A DNA stretch of 64,000 nt from Micrasema longulum (Eukaryota; Arthropoda; Insecta; Trichoptera; Brachycentridae): assembly GCA_022494885.1 (NCBI GenBank), contig JAGVSM010001290.1, positions 46,088 through 110,087 of the forward strand. Direction: 5' to 3'. The position numbers and the translations under genes were made by a program. The notes beneath the pieces are model-generated. The model searched no databases, was not told the origin of the DNA, and saw only the letters and a list, made by a program, of their open reading frames with translations. The stretch's first letter is position 1. Each line of letters starts with the position of its first letter. This document shows positions 63,191 through 64,000 of the stretch, piece by piece.

Positions 63191-64000
63191 TGGCTCATAA
63201 TGTACGTTTATAATTTAATCGAACATGTTTTTAAATTTTTATTCTTACTTTTAATTACTTTTTCCCATAATATTATTTCCATTTATGTAAATACTAACAA
63301 GAAACTGTAAACATAACTTTTTTAGTTTGATTAAAATTTTTAAACTACTTTTATATATGTTTTTTCCTCTTACAATATAACGTGAAAAATAACCTAACCT
63401 TTTACTAACAAGAGCCTTACTAGATATAACCTATTTTAAGGCAAACATTTTTATGCAAAATTAAACAGTAACATGACTACCAACTAGTTAATTTATTATA
63501 GAGTTATACAATATTTAAATATACCATTTTTTATTTTAGAATGTTTTAAAGTAAGTTTTCCAATTTTACTGTTCCTAAATCCAGTGACTATTTAAAAAAA
63601 TATATTTAAATAAGTTTGAGTCATGGTTTTGTAATCTTTGGGTAACAAATTTAATATTTTGGGGCCCAGAAACCTGAAATTTCTTTGCCCGAATTCAGAG
63701 TTTGCGGTAGACCCCATGACCCATCCTTTAGTTTGACTTCTGATAGTCTAGGAGATACACATTTTTTTTCTAATACAATCTATTTTCATATTTACCTTGT
63801 TTGTTTTTAATTTTAATTTACTTTATTTTAATTTACTTTGTTTATAAAAAAAAAAAAAAAATGTGAAACGAACTCCCTCTCTAAACACAAGTATCTACTT
63901 TATTAGAGAGGTAGAAACGTTATATATAAGATGTTCTGTATATTTACCTATTTTGTATTTCAAAAATGTATTTTGTAAAAAAAAAAATATTCAATAAAAT
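63191..64000. other. Unassigned AT-rich DNA to window end
   Basis: No gene recognised. A palindrome-like pair TCTCTAAACACAAG...TTATTAGAGAG lies at 63878-63910, and AATAAAAT at the very end may be the start of a LINE tail. Confidence 0.35.

Overview
The window is non-coding, AT-rich animal nuclear DNA. Insect is my best guess and a moth or butterfly would fit, because of a CsRn1/Kabuki-type LTR retrotransposon, an RTE-like LINE ending in an SAYPYGK-like tail, tRNA-derived SINEs and Helitron-like ends. I found no convincing host gene, no rRNA gene, no functional tRNA gene and no CRISPR array. Nearly everything recognisable is a transposable element, usually truncated and often nested. Family letters such as RepC and RepR are mine; they were built only from copies compared inside this window.

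Layout. 0-17 kb: LINE fragments on both strands, four copies of a MITE carrying TGACGTCA palindromes (RepC), two copies of a GC-richer repeat (RepE), the end of a Penelope-like element (PLE) with a hammerhead-ribozyme-like fold, and SINEs. 17-25 kb: SINEs, two partial mariner transposases, and a fifth RepC copy split by another MITE (RepD). 25.4-31.5 kb: the best preserved unit, a 6.1-kb Ty3/gypsy element on the minus strand. It has two LTRs about 98% alike, a tRNA-Trp-like primer site, a polypurine tract, an intact gag with a C-H-C-C motif, a textbook -1 frameshift site at the gag stop, and a pol broken only by single-base indels. It sits inside a RepR repeat. 32-37 kb: a second PLE end with an identical hammerhead-like core, hairpin MITEs, and a nested repeat (RepB) carrying a LINE tail and a hairpin insertion. 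37-44 kb: two Helitron-like elements facing opposite ways and LINE/SINE fragments. 44-53 kb: a near-perfect 285-bp palindrome, many RepR units (a unit of about 385 bp occurring as tandem arrays and as abrupt plus/minus foldbacks), L2-like LINE fragments, and a broken unrecognised transposase-like gene. 54-64 kb: mostly featureless AT-rich DNA with SINEs, a degenerate minisatellite, a small GC-rich open frame, long hexanucleotide arrays bracketing a duplicated RepB edge, and more LINE tails.

How the parts interact. The LTR element could in principle supply Gag and a Gag-Pol frameshift product, but the pol indels would disable it unless they are assembly errors. LINE fragments (jockey/CR1/L2-like and RTE-like) could be the machinery that moved the SINEs. 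The MITE-like repeats have no recognisable autonomous partner here. The most unusual signals are the conserved hammerhead-like cores in the PLE ends, the modular RepR foldback/tandem family, the MITE family carrying CRE-type palindromes, and the unclassified transposase-like gene.
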